64,000 nucleotides of DNA, from assembly GCA_016840025.1 (NCBI GenBank), contig JAEOTF010000041.1, forward strand, positions 34,029-98,028, in the 5' to 3' direction. A program made the translations under genes and the position numbers. Shown in pieces: positions 1-9,380 of the stretch (position 1 is the stretch's first letter; each line of letters opens with the position of its first letter). A model generated the notes under the pieces. It was given only the letters and a program-made list of their open reading frames with translations, did not search any database and was not told where the DNA came from. The stretch is from Candidatus Hodarchaeota archaeon (GTDB lineage Archaea; Asgardarchaeota; Heimdallarchaeia; Hodarchaeales; YT1-039).

Positions 1-142
1 GTTCAGATGCTATTAATGATACGTTTTAAATTGTTCTAATCTAATAAACGTTACAGAAGCGGTCTGTGTCACAACTGAAGCCAATTAATAGTTAAATCTT
101 CCATCAACCTTTGTTACTTCTTATTCTTATGCAAATTTAATT
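1..142. other. intergenic edge, no gene seen
   Basis: No open frame with a start and a recognisable product is visible here. It is AT-rich sequence downstream of the minus-strand transporter and may contain its transcription terminator (T-rich stretches). Confidence 0.5.
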
Positions 143-1537
143 TTATAATGTTTCTTGGTAGAAAATTTCTTTTATATGGGCTGTTTCAATAAGATAGAAT
201 ACCACAGTTCCAAGATTCACAATAGCTAGAATTAAACATAAGATGACGATCGCCAACGGTGCATCTTGTCTCCCAAAAAGATCAATCGCAATGCCACCCA
301 TTAGAATACCTGCTAAATTTCCAATTCCTAACAATGATTTGTAAATCCCCATAGCTGCCCCTCGTGTCTCTTTAGGAGCTACATCCGCGAGAAGTGCGCT
401 AGAGGAAGGAAAAAAAGCTGACATGGATAGGAACATAGCTCCAAGAAGCAAAGAAAATACTAAAAAAGGAATTTGATAAGTTTCAAAAGGTAAATGAATG
501 GCTATGTACTTCTTATAGTCGATTGGATTTCTAAAATAGGCTTGTATTACTTCTGCTTCTTCATTGATGACAATAGACAGCATACTGACCAAAGTAGCGA
601 GAGAGGTGGCGCCAAGGAGCAGAAAAGGTTTTCTTCCTAGCCTATCTGACATTTTACCCCACATAACTTGTGTTGAGCCTGTGAGTACCCCCCCAAGAAG
701 AAAAAGAGTACCTACAAGGCTCCCCGTCTTCGATTCACTCCCATTTCCACTTGTAGATCCGACCAAACTATCGAGTAGAATTGGAGTGTAAGTTATGACT
801 ATCCCGCTTAAACAAGCTGTAGAAAGCCAAATCGCCGCAAATCGTCGAAATTGGGAATCTCTTAATGCTTCATAGACTTCTATGAATGGGTTTCTTTCCA
901 ATGCTGTTTTAATAGGGACTATCATTAAAGGTCGACGAATTTCGTTAAGGAAAAGGAAAAGGAAAGTTGCACTTGCGAGTGCAATACCTACAAAGATAAT
1001 AAGAGCGTTTTTACCCCAGTAATCCCAGAAAAAGCCCCCAACTACAAACCCTATAGCTGATCCGCCAAGGTTTGCAATAGATAGTTTTCCCATCATTTCA
1101 CCTCTTGAATTGACGGGCGAAATATCTGCAACGAATGCAGTTGCAGGTCCTGAAAGCATTGCTGTTCCTAATCCTCGGATAATTCCCGCCAGTAAAAGAA
1201 TTCCAAACATATCGGTAAAAATATATGGCATAAAAGAGAGTCCAGACACTATTGGCCCAAAAACTATCAATAGTTTCCTACCAACTCGGTCACTAAGACT
1301 GCCAAAAAAGGAAGCGGTCAACATAGCGGTGATCGTGTTCATAATCTGGATAATTGCGATTTCACTCCCCGATATATTTGCATTTTTCCAAAGAAGAAGC
1401 GGTAGAATAATGGTGCCTGCACCGAAGGCTACATTCATTAACCCAACCTGATAAAAAAGGACGTTTGCTTCTTTCTTAAGTTTATGGAGCGGTGGTGAGA
1501 AAATTTCGATATCGGTAGGTATAATCATTTTCTCCAA
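143..1537 (-). CDS. major facilitator superfamily transporter
   Basis: A 464-residue polytopic membrane protein with about 12 hydrophobic segments in two halves, which is normal MFS length. The loop between helices 2 and 3 reads GSLSDRVGRKLL, and the equivalent loop of the second half reads GKMSDRLGRKPFLLLG. These are the paired MFS signature D-R-x-G-R-K motifs. Near residues 105-140 is the motif-C-like GxxxGP region of drug exporters (GLGTAMLSGPATA), so drug or metabolite efflux is an inference; the substrate is unknown. The start is either TTG at 1537 or ATG nine bases further in; an AAGGGAAG stretch precedes both. It lies 14 bases after the protease gene on the same strand, so co-transcription is possible. 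Confidence 0.88.
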   Translation of the reverse strand: MEKMIIPTDIEIFSPPLHKLKKEANVLFYQVGLMNVAFGAGTIILPLLLWKNANISGSEIAIIQIMNTITAMLTASFFGSLSDRVGRKLLIVFGPIVSGLSFMPYIFTDMFGILLLAGIIRGLGTAMLSGPATAFVADISPVNSRGEMMGKLSIANLGGSAIGFVVGGFFWDYWGKNALIIFVGIALASATFLFLFLNEIRRPLMIVPIKTALERNPFIEVYEALRDSQFRRFAAIWLSTACLSGIVITYTPILLDSLVGSTSGNGSESKTGSLVGTLFLLGGVLTGSTQVMWGKMSDRLGRKPFLLLGATSLATLVSMLSIVINEEAEVIQAYFRNPIDYKKYIAIHLPFETYQIPFLVFSLLLGAMFLSMSAFFPSSSALLADVAPKETRGAAMGIYKSLLGIGNLAGILMGGIAIDLFGRQDAPLAIVILCLILAIVNLGTVVFYLIETAHIKEIFYQETL

Positions 1538-1551
1538 CTTCCCTTGGATGC

Positions 1552-4080
1552 CTAATCTTTGTATCGCCTTTTTCGTGCTAAATAACAGGCCCCAATTATA
1601 GTAATGAAGAATATTATGAAGATATTAATAGAAAATTCGTTATTGGTAGTATTGGTAGTATTGGTAGCATTAGGGACAAAAACATTACTCGGTATAATTT
1701 TACATATCCACTGTGTGAAAACAAGGCTGCCATTCCGATTATAGTACATTGGTTGCCTTTGGTTATCAAACATTAGATCAGAACCTATAACCAATACTCT
1801 TCCCCCACCATCTGTGACATGCGCTGCAATGCAAGCCTTTCCATCATGATCCGCGATAACTGTTGCTGTATCGCTTGAAACACTTAATTCTGTTCCTTCA
1901 TATGAGAGATTCCCCCATATATTCCAGCTCGGGTACTTAATCTCAATTGATGTTAATCCAATGGTGTCTGTCTTAAACTCAATTCCCCATTCATCACTGA
2001 GAAGCTGATTCAATTCGGGAAGATAAGTAGTTTCTCTAATGTTTCCTAGGCTAAACACTAGTAATCCTCCTCCATTAGAGATATAGTGTTTTATAGCTGC
2101 TTCTTCCACCTCGGAAAAATCACAATATGGGGATGTTAGTTCTGTAGGTTCAATCCAATCAGTGTAAGGGTCATAGACATAAGTGGCTGGATCTGGGAGA
2201 ACCAGTGCGTCATAAGCCGATAGAAGTGCTTCAGTTAGCTCACTACGAACAAAAGGCTGCACAAGAATGTGATTATCCATGAGCATATGAATGTAGTCTC
2301 TGAAAATACCATAAAAGAAATTTTGGTCTCCATAGTTTAAACCACCTATACTCCTGCGAGTGATCATTGTATGAACCTCATCAAATAGAATTTTTGCTGC
2401 AGGTTGCTCTATCTGGAACTCGACAGGGATTTTACAATCAATTAAGGCCGTACTAAAGGTGATATTCCCTCTAACGAATCCTATCACAGCGTCCTCAGGA
2501 ATGTTTATTCTGATTTGACATAATGTTGAATTTCCTGCTTCTATAACCTGTGGAACTTGGAGATATGGCTCAAGAGTAGGGGAACATAACGTCGATAGGT
2601 TTAAATTTGGACTTGCGACTAATGTAAGATTAAAATCTAACCACTGCCCTTGAAATAGCAGGGTAGTAGGATAAAAAGGCAAATTTTGAGGATGAGGATA
2701 AAGTATTACCGGATAGGATGCTAAACGCGGCGCCGAAATAAGGATGTCTAAACTTTGGCTTATATTTAAAAATCCTGCTCCTTCTCGCCAATCAGGAGCC
2801 GTTTCATGATCAATAGCACCTTTCAAAAGCGTTCCTTTTATAGTTCCTGTTGTGTAAGGTATACCGTTTGCTTTCAAGTAACTTACCAATAGCGCAGCAG
2901 CGCCACTAATACACGCCGCAGCTGGTGAGGTTCCGCTTACAGAAGTGAAACTTGTGGTTGTCCCTCTTGCAGGTGACATGACTCCCGTACCTGGAGCAGC
3001 AATATCTGGTTTCATCGAATAGTCAATTTTTGGGCCTGAGGAGCTTGAAGATACGATATTTCCATTATTGTCTGCATTCGCTACACATATGCCTTGTAAG
3101 GCTGTACCTGGATTATCCAAACTTCCCCCATCTATGCCGCTATATCCTTGATTCCCTGCTGATATTGAAAAAACGATGCCTTTCCCATTTTTAGACAACT
3201 CATTTATAATAGCTTGGCGAGGCTCATTCGGTAAGTTATGATATTGACCAAAGCTCATATTAATAACATCCGCCCCATTATCCGCACAAAACTCTACTGC
3301 AGCGATAATGGCGCTTGTCGTTTCTTCCCAAGCACTGTTGGGGTGAAAAATCTTCGCATTGATTAGTTCTGCTTCAGGTGCAAAACCAGGCCAGGTTATG
3401 CCAGAATTTTCAGCAATACCAGCGCCTGCAGCGATTCCTGCCATGCTAGTACCATGTCCATGAGCATCATCTGTATCAGTGATGTTTTCCGAATAACCAT
3501 AGATAGTACTGACGAAACTTTTCTTTGCTACAACTTTTCCTGCTATGTCAAGATGAGTTTCAGAAATTCCTGTGTCTATTATCCCAATTTTTACTCCTTG
3601 TCCTTTATATCCCATATCCCAAAGTCGAGTTGCACCTGTGATCAGTGCGGGGCTCGATGTCCCTATATCATTAGGTATCCGTGTTGTTTGAATCTCATCT
3701 CCAATATTGAAAGATTTATCCTCATAAACTGCCTGAATATCCTCTTTATAGTCTTCTACAAAACTTACAAGTTCAATTATACTTCCTTTTACCAAGATCA
3801 TTGGTATATAGCGATATTGGTGAAGAATATCTACATTCCTTCTTGAAATATTTACAAAAATCTTAGATTTAAAAAGAATCAGTAGCCTAAGGTTCCTGTT
3901 CGGATTATTATTCTCTTTTTTCGGGTTTAATTTGGGAATGGAGATTTGGTTTTGTTTATCTGTTTTAAAAAGCGATTCGTTGGTTATCAGATTGTTATGC
4001 TCGAATTGAGCATTTAAATCTCCTAGATTTGAAACAAGGATAAAAATTATGAGAGTAATTGATAAGGGCTTTATTATCAT
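1552..4080 (-). CDS. secreted, membrane-anchored subtilisin-like serine protease (S8)
   Basis: 842 residues. The N-terminus is a signal peptide (hydrophobic residues about 5-20) and the C-terminus has a transmembrane helix followed by RKRRYKD, so the enzyme should sit outside the cell on a membrane anchor. The S8 triad is visible: Asp in GIIDTGISETH (about residue 170), His in DAHGHGTSMAGIAAG (about 206) and Ser in SGTSPAAACISGAAALL (about 383), with the oxyanion Asn region SISAGN between. A propeptide-like region precedes the catalytic domain. Residues about 560-790 resemble a Rossmann/GATase-like fold with a glycine-rich GGGLLVFSLGN strand. An Asn-Thr stretch before the anchor is encoded by a short tandem repeat (about 1640-1675). 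Confidence 0.93.
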   Translation of the reverse strand: MIIKPLSITLIIFILVSNLGDLNAQFEHNNLITNESLFKTDKQNQISIPKLNPKKENNNPNRNLRLLILFKSKIFVNISRRNVDILHQYRYIPMILVKGSIIELVSFVEDYKEDIQAVYEDKSFNIGDEIQTTRIPNDIGTSSPALITGATRLWDMGYKGQGVKIGIIDTGISETHLDIAGKVVAKKSFVSTIYGYSENITDTDDAHGHGTSMAGIAAGAGIAENSGITWPGFAPEAELINAKIFHPNSAWEETTSAIIAAVEFCADNGADVINMSFGQYHNLPNEPRQAIINELSKNGKGIVFSISAGNQGYSGIDGGSLDNPGTALQGICVANADNNGNIVSSSSSGPKIDYSMKPDIAAPGTGVMSPARGTTTSFTSVSGTSPAAACISGAAALLVSYLKANGIPYTTGTIKGTLLKGAIDHETAPDWREGAGFLNISQSLDILISAPRLASYPVILYPHPQNLPFYPTTLLFQGQWLDFNLTLVASPNLNLSTLCSPTLEPYLQVPQVIEAGNSTLCQIRINIPEDAVIGFVRGNITFSTALIDCKIPVEFQIEQPAAKILFDEVHTMITRRSIGGLNYGDQNFFYGIFRDYIHMLMDNHILVQPFVRSELTEALLSAYDALVLPDPATYVYDPYTDWIEPTELTSPYCDFSEVEEAAIKHYISNGGGLLVFSLGNIRETTYLPELNQLLSDEWGIEFKTDTIGLTSIEIKYPSWNIWGNLSYEGTELSVSSDTATVIADHDGKACIAAHVTDGGGRVLVIGSDLMFDNQRQPMYYNRNGSLVFTQWICKIIPSNVFVPNATNTTNTTNNEFSINIFIIFFITIIGACYLARKRRYKD

Positions 4081-4168
4081 GTGTTTTCACAGTACCAGCG
4101 AATCATATCAATTCGATCTTTTTAGCAGATTTTGAATCATCTGTTGTCACACAAAATGCATGTTGCTT

Positions 4169-5014
4169 CTATTTCTTAGTCAGAATATCCCCCAACTTTC
4201 CAAGTCCCTCTGAAGAGACTTGAAGAATGTCAATTCCTCTTCGTATAGTGAGCGCAAAGAATTGAGTTGCTACACTAGTCCATGGGCCTAATTCGTCAAA
4301 GAAGAAATCTAATTCATGTCTACTTTTGACAGACTCAATTCCTTGAAGGACATTTTCTCCTTGTAGGATGACAGCTCCTAGTCCTTGAACGCCTGAAGTC
4401 TGAGTACTAATTTCAAATTGGAGACTTTTTGCTTCCAAAGTGTATGCAGCCTTCTTTATCATTCTTGCATTTATGGGGATTTTTTTGAGATCTGCATAAA
4501 GGTTTGGCATTATTAAAGACTCAAAGAGATCCAAAGCCAAACCTTTGTTCTCTATCAGCATAATTTGTTGTTCGGGAAGCCCAATTCCTCTATAGATAGA
4601 CCGATAGTAAGGAGATCGTGATCTAAACTCAATTGTAATTAAAATACTTTCATCAGTCAGTTTGAAGGATTGAATATGACCACTTACACGAACTCTATGG
4701 TATTCTAGAAAGTCAGAGGCTTTAAAAGTTCCATTGTTGAGATCTAGAAGATTAAGTTTATGATCTGAGAGTGCTAAATATGGTAGAAAGGGAGAATTTA
4801 GTGTTGTCCGCCAACTAAGTCTTCGAATTTCCGCTGTATTTTCCGTATTTAAAGATTGCAGAAGTGTAGAGATAAATTGTTTTCGTTTATCGGGATTTTC
4901 CGGCATGGTTGTCTTTTTCTTAGTCTTTTTTTCTATGAAATCTTCTAGACAATAAGAAGGAATAACTCTTACATTTTCAATAAGCGTAGTAAGCTTTTTT
5001 TCATCCATGAGCAC
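4169..5014 (-). CDS. unknown protein encoded directly behind the small GTPase
   Basis: 281 residues, no family recognised. No signal peptide or membrane helix is visible. The N-terminal third is basic (KKTKKKT near residue 30) and probably helical; the rest has alternating strand-like segments and a C-terminal hydrophobic portion (TSVATQFFALTIRRG). The GTG start at 5014 has GGGAGA about eight bases upstream; ATG at 5008 is also possible. It begins 12 bases after the GTPase stop on the same strand, which makes an operon likely. A partner or effector role for the GTPase is only an inference from that spacing. Confidence 0.75.
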   Translation of the reverse strand: MLMDEKKLTTLIENVRVIPSYCLEDFIEKKTKKKTTMPENPDKRKQFISTLLQSLNTENTAEIRRLSWRTTLNSPFLPYLALSDHKLNLLDLNNGTFKASDFLEYHRVRVSGHIQSFKLTDESILITIEFRSRSPYYRSIYRGIGLPEQQIMLIENKGLALDLFESLIMPNLYADLKKIPINARMIKKAAYTLEAKSLQFEISTQTSGVQGLGAVILQGENVLQGIESVKSRHELDFFFDELGPWTSVATQFFALTIRRGIDILQVSSEGLGKLGDILTKK

Positions 5015-5026
5015 GTGGATTTCTCC

Positions 5027-5635
5027 CTATGACTTTTGTTGAGTAAGATACGCCTCACACAATTTTGCAAAGGCTTCTGTGACATTAGTATTTTCTTTGG
5101 CAGAGGTGCTGATGTGTGTGATGACATTCATTTCTTTCATAGCTTCCTTAATTTCCTTTTCTCCTATCATGATCATTTCTTTCAAATCTGCCTTATTACC
5201 TGCCAATAATGTTACAGGTGGTATGTCCATATCGCAGTGTTCTAGGAGTTCTTTAAACCACATATCTTTGAGATTTACGAGTGTACGGGGACGTGTTAAA
5301 TCATAAACTAACATGGCTAGGTGAGCACCACGATAAAATACATTTCGGAGTGACTCAAATCGTTTTTGACCTCCGATATCGTTAATTGATACTTTAACCG
5401 CGGTCCCATCGGTAAGAGGAACAGTTTTAGAAGAAACATTCAAACCAACGGTTAGATGGTAGTTTTGCATGAAACGCCCTTCAACATAACGGGCGACAAG
5501 GGATGTTTTTCCAACCCCAGGATCACCAACGAGAATCATTTTCATTACAGTTTTATAGGAAGTTCTACGTGACATAATGATACGCCACCACACATTAAAC
5601 ATGAAATCCTCGGTTATATCGCTCTGATTAGACAT
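5027..5635 (-). CDS. Ras-superfamily small GTPase (Rab/Arf-like)
   Basis: 202 residues, the usual size for a eukaryote-type small GTPase. All G boxes are present: G1 GDPGVGKTSL (about residues 37-46), a threonine for G2 in YHLTVGLNV, G3 DIGGQKRFE, G4 GNKADL and G5 STSAKENTNV. G3 reads D-x-G-G-Q, as in Arf and some Asgard GTPases, rather than the Ras/Rab D-x-A-G-Q. No C-terminal CAAX or Cys-Cys prenylation motif is seen; the protein ends TQQKS. An N-terminal extension of about 30 residues is supported by a strong AAAGGAG before the first ATG. Membrane-trafficking-like or signalling roles are known for the family; here function is unknown. The operon partner is the downstream unknown gene. Confidence 0.95.
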   Translation of the reverse strand: MSNQSDITEDFMFNVWWRIIMSRRTSYKTVMKMILVGDPGVGKTSLVARYVEGRFMQNYHLTVGLNVSSKTVPLTDGTAVKVSINDIGGQKRFESLRNVFYRGAHLAMLVYDLTRPRTLVNLKDMWFKELLEHCDMDIPPVTLLAGNKADLKEMIMIGEKEIKEAMKEMNVITHISTSAKENTNVTEAFAKLCEAYLTQQKS

Positions 5636-5640
5636 AACTT

Positions 5641-5647
5641 CTCCTTT
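5641..5647 (-). promoter_or_regulatory. strong ribosome binding site fixing the GTPase start
   Basis: On the minus strand AAAGGAG lies about seven bases before the ATG at 5635. This supports translation of the 30-residue N-terminal extension instead of starting at the internal ATG nearer the P-loop. Confidence 0.75.
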
Positions 5648-5810
5648 TGTTAGAAGATTCAGAGTATTCTAAAATTATCAATGAAGTATAAAGAAGTTTT
5701 TAATTATCTAAAAAGAAATAAGATTATTCTTTGATTGATGCCACTCCGATTGATCAATGAAAATAGAAAAAAAGACTATAGACTATTGGAAAAAAGATAA
5801 AAAAGTAGGA

Positions 5811-6647
5811 TTATAAAAACACTGCTATAAGGAATAGAATTATCCAGAAAGATTCAAATAAAATGATTGATCTTGAGAATCGAATGGATTCTGCGGGCCA
5901 TGGTCTCCTAAAAGTTCTACTTTCAGTTAAACGTTCTAAAACTGCCATAAACCACCGATAAGTGTCTATTAAGGGACGTGTTTTGCTTTTTTTGATTCCT
6001 TCCTCTGAATAGATCATACGTACTGGGCATTCGACAATTTTGTACTGTTGAATCCATGCTTCTATAAGGATTTCTGTCTCTGAATCAAAGTGGTCTTTTT
6101 TCAAAAAAGGGAGAACATTTTGAACTAGTCTAGCAGAGTAACAACGAAATCCACATTGTAAATCACCGATTTTAACTCCAAAGACTTGCTTGAAATAACT
6201 TGAAGTCACCATATTGGTAAAACGACGACTAAAAGGCATTGACATAGCTGTTTGGGAATCAGGTTGGCGATTGCCTACCACACAATCGGCCTTCATCTTG
6301 AGCATGGTTCCAACAAGTCGAGCTATCTCTGCTGGATCGTGTTGAAGATCTGCATCGATGGTGATGATTAGATCTGTATTTGATTCTTCGATAGCTGCCT
6401 TCATTCCAATTCGCAATGCCTTCCCTTTTCCTTGATTTGTCTCGTTTCGAATGACTTTAACTGCTTTGGTGCGAGCAATAGCTCCTGTTTGGTCTATACT
6501 TCCATCATCAACGACAATGATCTTGGAAACATAGGATAAGACTTTATCTATGGCTTGAGCAATATTTTCTCCTTCATTGTATGCTGGAATTATAGCTAAT
6601 ACGTTTGACCGGCAAAATTCAATGATATCTGAAATATTATTACTCAT
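5811..6647 (-). CDS. family-2 glycosyltransferase (dolichyl-phosphate mannosyl/glucosyltransferase type)
   Basis: 278 residues. The GT-A fold motifs are clear: AIIPAYNEGENI (nucleotide-sugar binding, residues about 18-29), VVDDGSIDQTG, and the metal-binding ITIDADLQHDP (DxD variant), followed by VVGNRQ and the acceptor-region QCGFRCYSARL. One hydrophobic segment at the very C-terminus (about 258-277) could anchor it. Such enzymes charge dolichyl phosphate with a sugar for protein or lipid glycosylation at the cytoplasmic membrane face. The exact sugar cannot be told from sequence. It stands alone, upstream of the GTPase operon by about 175 bases. Confidence 0.9.
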   Translation of the reverse strand: MSNNISDIIEFCRSNVLAIIPAYNEGENIAQAIDKVLSYVSKIIVVDDGSIDQTGAIARTKAVKVIRNETNQGKGKALRIGMKAAIEESNTDLIITIDADLQHDPAEIARLVGTMLKMKADCVVGNRQPDSQTAMSMPFSRRFTNMVTSSYFKQVFGVKIGDLQCGFRCYSARLVQNVLPFLKKDHFDSETEILIEAWIQQYKIVECPVRMIYSEEGIKKSKTRPLIDTYRWFMAVLERLTESRTFRRPWPAESIRFSRSIILFESFWIILFLIAVFL

Positions 6648-6987
6648 GTTTTCTTCTTAGTTATCTTCATTGTTTAATTCTTCTGGGAATATTAACAATG
6701 GACACACATATAATATGACCGAAAAAATATTTGTCAGTTAACCTTCTCTCTTCCCTTCTTTTTATGTAAGAAATGCCCACGAACTAAAAAGGCGCGTTCA
6801 CCCCCATATCAGCGATTAGTTATCAATTCCAATAATCTTAGTAATTTACTAGTAATTTGATTTATGATAAGACCTTAACAGTATTTCTCTGTTCGTTTAT
6901 AAATGGAATACCAAAAGGTCTATCGAAGGACGAATGATTGTAGACGACCAAGAATTATTCCAGTCCAATTTTCTCAGGTGGTAGTCC
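6648..6987. other. AT-rich intergenic region, no gene seen
   Basis: 340 bases between the divergent glycosyltransferase and LAGLIDADG genes. It should hold both promoters. An open stretch at 6903-7100 overlaps the LAGLIDADG start in another frame and has no coding character. Confidence 0.5.
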
Positions 6988-8673
6988 ATGATACAAGGAA
7001 AGAAGAACACAAGGGACAAATCCGATCCAGATACACCACCATCAATAAAGAAGAATTTTGGGTGCAACATCTTGGACTACCTTTCTCCTATTGTTGGTAA
7101 TTCACTGAATGAAGAACAAACCGTCCAGAAAGAAAAAGAAATAGAACACCTTCCACCTGCTAAGAAAAAGATCCCACCGAAGATAATCAAGTCACAAGGA
7201 AAGTTGGGGATACCTCACACCCTAATAGAAATCCCCACACCCCCCGAAAAACCAGCCATTACCTCAGACATCCCCCTTAACCACCAACAAACCTTCTCTA
7301 TCACCGTTACAGAGGTATTGGAAGGCACAGAATTGGGACAATGGACAGTCATCAAAAGCAAGGACTCCAACGGGCGAATCTTTAAGATCTACCTCAATGG
7401 TCATCATGGCAACCTTTGGGAAGTCGGCAAAACCTACGACATCTTTGGAATGGTGACATCTACCCAAATATCTAATGGCGAACTAATACATATTCTAAAA
7501 CCACTTGAAAGGTCTTCTATCCCCACACGCCAAGAGGTTAGGTCGCTTACAAATGATAAACAAAAAGAACAAGAACAAGGAAGAATCATACTGGACACGG
7601 CAACACCTTGGCGGAATAAACTGTTTTTGCTGGTCTTTTACCACTTCCTCCGACTGTCTCCCAAAAGGATAGTAAAGATGCTATCCGAACTTGGTAGCAG
7701 CGTTTCAGGTATGACAATCACTAACAATGCAAAAAAATTAAACCTCAGTCGCACACCTAACGAGTTGTATGTCTGTATTTACTATCTCCTCTTCGAGTAC
7801 TCCATTCGCGATACAGCCAAAATCTTTGATTCCACTCATACCACAGTAATGGGCATTATCACACGCAATGGCTTTGAAACACGTACTAGAACAGAAAGTG
7901 CACTTCTAAGACATAAAAAAAGCCTATCGTCTCTCTACAATATCCCTATTACGCCTGAATTTCGAGAACTATTGTACGGCAGTGTAGCTGCCGATGGTAC
8001 AATGCCATCTGGGGTTAATACCTCTGGTTATGAGATCAAGTTAAAATGGGAAAGCAGAGAGTATCTTTTACATTTCCATGCACAGATTGCAGAGGCATCA
8101 GGTTATACGGTTAAAATTTTCGAACGTCAAGTCCCCTGCGTCAATGACGACAATGATACTGTCTCAATGACTATTGTTCGCGTTAATTACAGTGTACAAT
8201 TGAAAGCTTTAGAAGAGAAGTTCTACCGCGACTTAACTCCTCAAGAAAAAGAACTCTACCCCGATAGGAAACGGATGAAAGTTCTGCCTCCAGACTTCTT
8301 CATCACACCCCGTCTTTGCACCTATCTCTACTTGGAAGATGGAAGGTTATCCAAACAACACTATACTAATATAAATGGTGAAACATCGACTCATTGGTTT
8401 GTTGAGATTTGTACAGATAACTTTGATCTGTCAGACGTAGAACGACTCTGTACCCTCTTGATCGCAGAAATCAGAGATAGCGGTATCGAACCATACCTGG
8501 TTACAGCACACGAAGTTCAACTTGCAAATGGAAGAACGATCACTCCCAAAAAGGACGTCTATCATAGAATAAGATTCGATGCGGAAGCATCCCGAAAATT
8601 TTTTGACTATATTGGTTGGAAAAGTCCTGTTTCCTGCTTCGACTACAAATATCCACCTGAACCTACTATCTAA
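6988..8673 (+). CDS. free-standing LAGLIDADG-type homing endonuclease-like protein
   Basis: 561 residues. Two LAGLIDADG-like motifs are visible: LLYGSVAADGTM at about residue 330 and CTYLYLEDGRLSK at about 448, each with the catalytic-type acidic residue before Gly. The C-terminal part (FFITPR ... FDYIGWKSP) resembles the LAGLIDADG_2 subfamily. Before it lie an OB-like beta region (about residues 100-170) and a helix-turn-helix region (about 225-300: SIRDTAKIFDSTHTTVMGII). The first 90 residues are basic and low in complexity. The ATG follows AGGTGG. It is not inside an intron or intein. Codons ending in C are far more frequent than in neighbouring genes, suggesting transfer. Nuclease activity is inferred; a domesticated regulator is the alternative. 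Confidence 0.75.
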   Translation: MIQGKKNTRDKSDPDTPPSIKKNFGCNILDYLSPIVGNSLNEEQTVQKEKEIEHLPPAKKKIPPKIIKSQGKLGIPHTLIEIPTPPEKPAITSDIPLNHQQTFSITVTEVLEGTELGQWTVIKSKDSNGRIFKIYLNGHHGNLWEVGKTYDIFGMVTSTQISNGELIHILKPLERSSIPTRQEVRSLTNDKQKEQEQGRIILDTATPWRNKLFLLVFYHFLRLSPKRIVKMLSELGSSVSGMTITNNAKKLNLSRTPNELYVCIYYLLFEYSIRDTAKIFDSTHTTVMGIITRNGFETRTRTESALLRHKKSLSSLYNIPITPEFRELLYGSVAADGTMPSGVNTSGYEIKLKWESREYLLHFHAQIAEASGYTVKIFERQVPCVNDDNDTVSMTIVRVNYSVQLKALEEKFYRDLTPQEKELYPDRKRMKVLPPDFFITPRLCTYLYLEDGRLSKQHYTNINGETSTHWFVEICTDNFDLSDVERLCTLLIAEIRDSGIEPYLVTAHEVQLANGRTITPKKDVYHRIRFDAEASRKFFDYIGWKSPVSCFDYKYPPEPTI

Positions 8674-9380
8674 GAGGTTCTTCCTTCTCCCTTTCTTTTC
8701 TTGCTCTCCACAAAATACTTCATAAACTAACACAACCTTTTCCACATTATTTTAGATAACATCAAAACAATTATTTGAAACAACTTTTCGCTGTTTTCCT
8801 ACCAATCCATGAAAAATACTGATCAAAATGAACATAGAACAATAATGTCGTTTCATGAAAACTATTAATGGATGTTCTGAATCTTAGAAATAGTCAAATT
8901 ATCATCAATTAAATCAACAATAATATCCATTGCGATTGTTTCTGAACGGGCGGGTATTATATGAAAGAAATGGAAGAGGACACGATTAAAATGATTACGT
9001 TTCTAATTCTTTTATTTAAACCATTTTTTCATGATGTGGTATAATTTATAATAAGGAAAAAGCCAAGAACTGGTTTATCAGATGATAAGAAGGATTCAAA
9101 TTATAAAAACCTGGATAATACAGTTTTCCGCTCACGAGAGGTAATATCTTGAAAAAACGGTGGTTATTGGTAGCTGATGGAAAGAAAGTTCTCGATAAGG
9201 GAGTTTAGGACATGGTTAATCTATGTAACTTTAGGTGAAAAGCCAAAAAAACCATTGGTAAATAGCCATGTCTATTCATTCATTTCCAATTCAAGGGTAG
9301 TTTCATAAACTATCTATTTATTTCCAACTCAAGGAATGTTTTAAATTTCAAAAGAATAGAGTTCCTCGGACTGTTACCAT
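8674..9380. other. long AT-rich intergenic region
   Basis: 707 bases with no convincing gene; only very short open frames (under 30 codons) are seen. An imperfect direct repeat of about 25 bases built around ATTTCCAA(T/C)TCAAGG occurs at about 9271-9297 and 9313-9336, shortly before the prenyl synthase gene, and could be a regulatory element. Confidence 0.5.

Noticed and set aside
6903..7100. Plus-strand 65-codon frame upstream of the LAGLIDADG gene
   Set aside because: Overlaps the LAGLIDADG start in another frame and has no recognised product.
8961..9044. 27-codon frame MKEMEEDTIKM
   Set aside because: Too short and without support.
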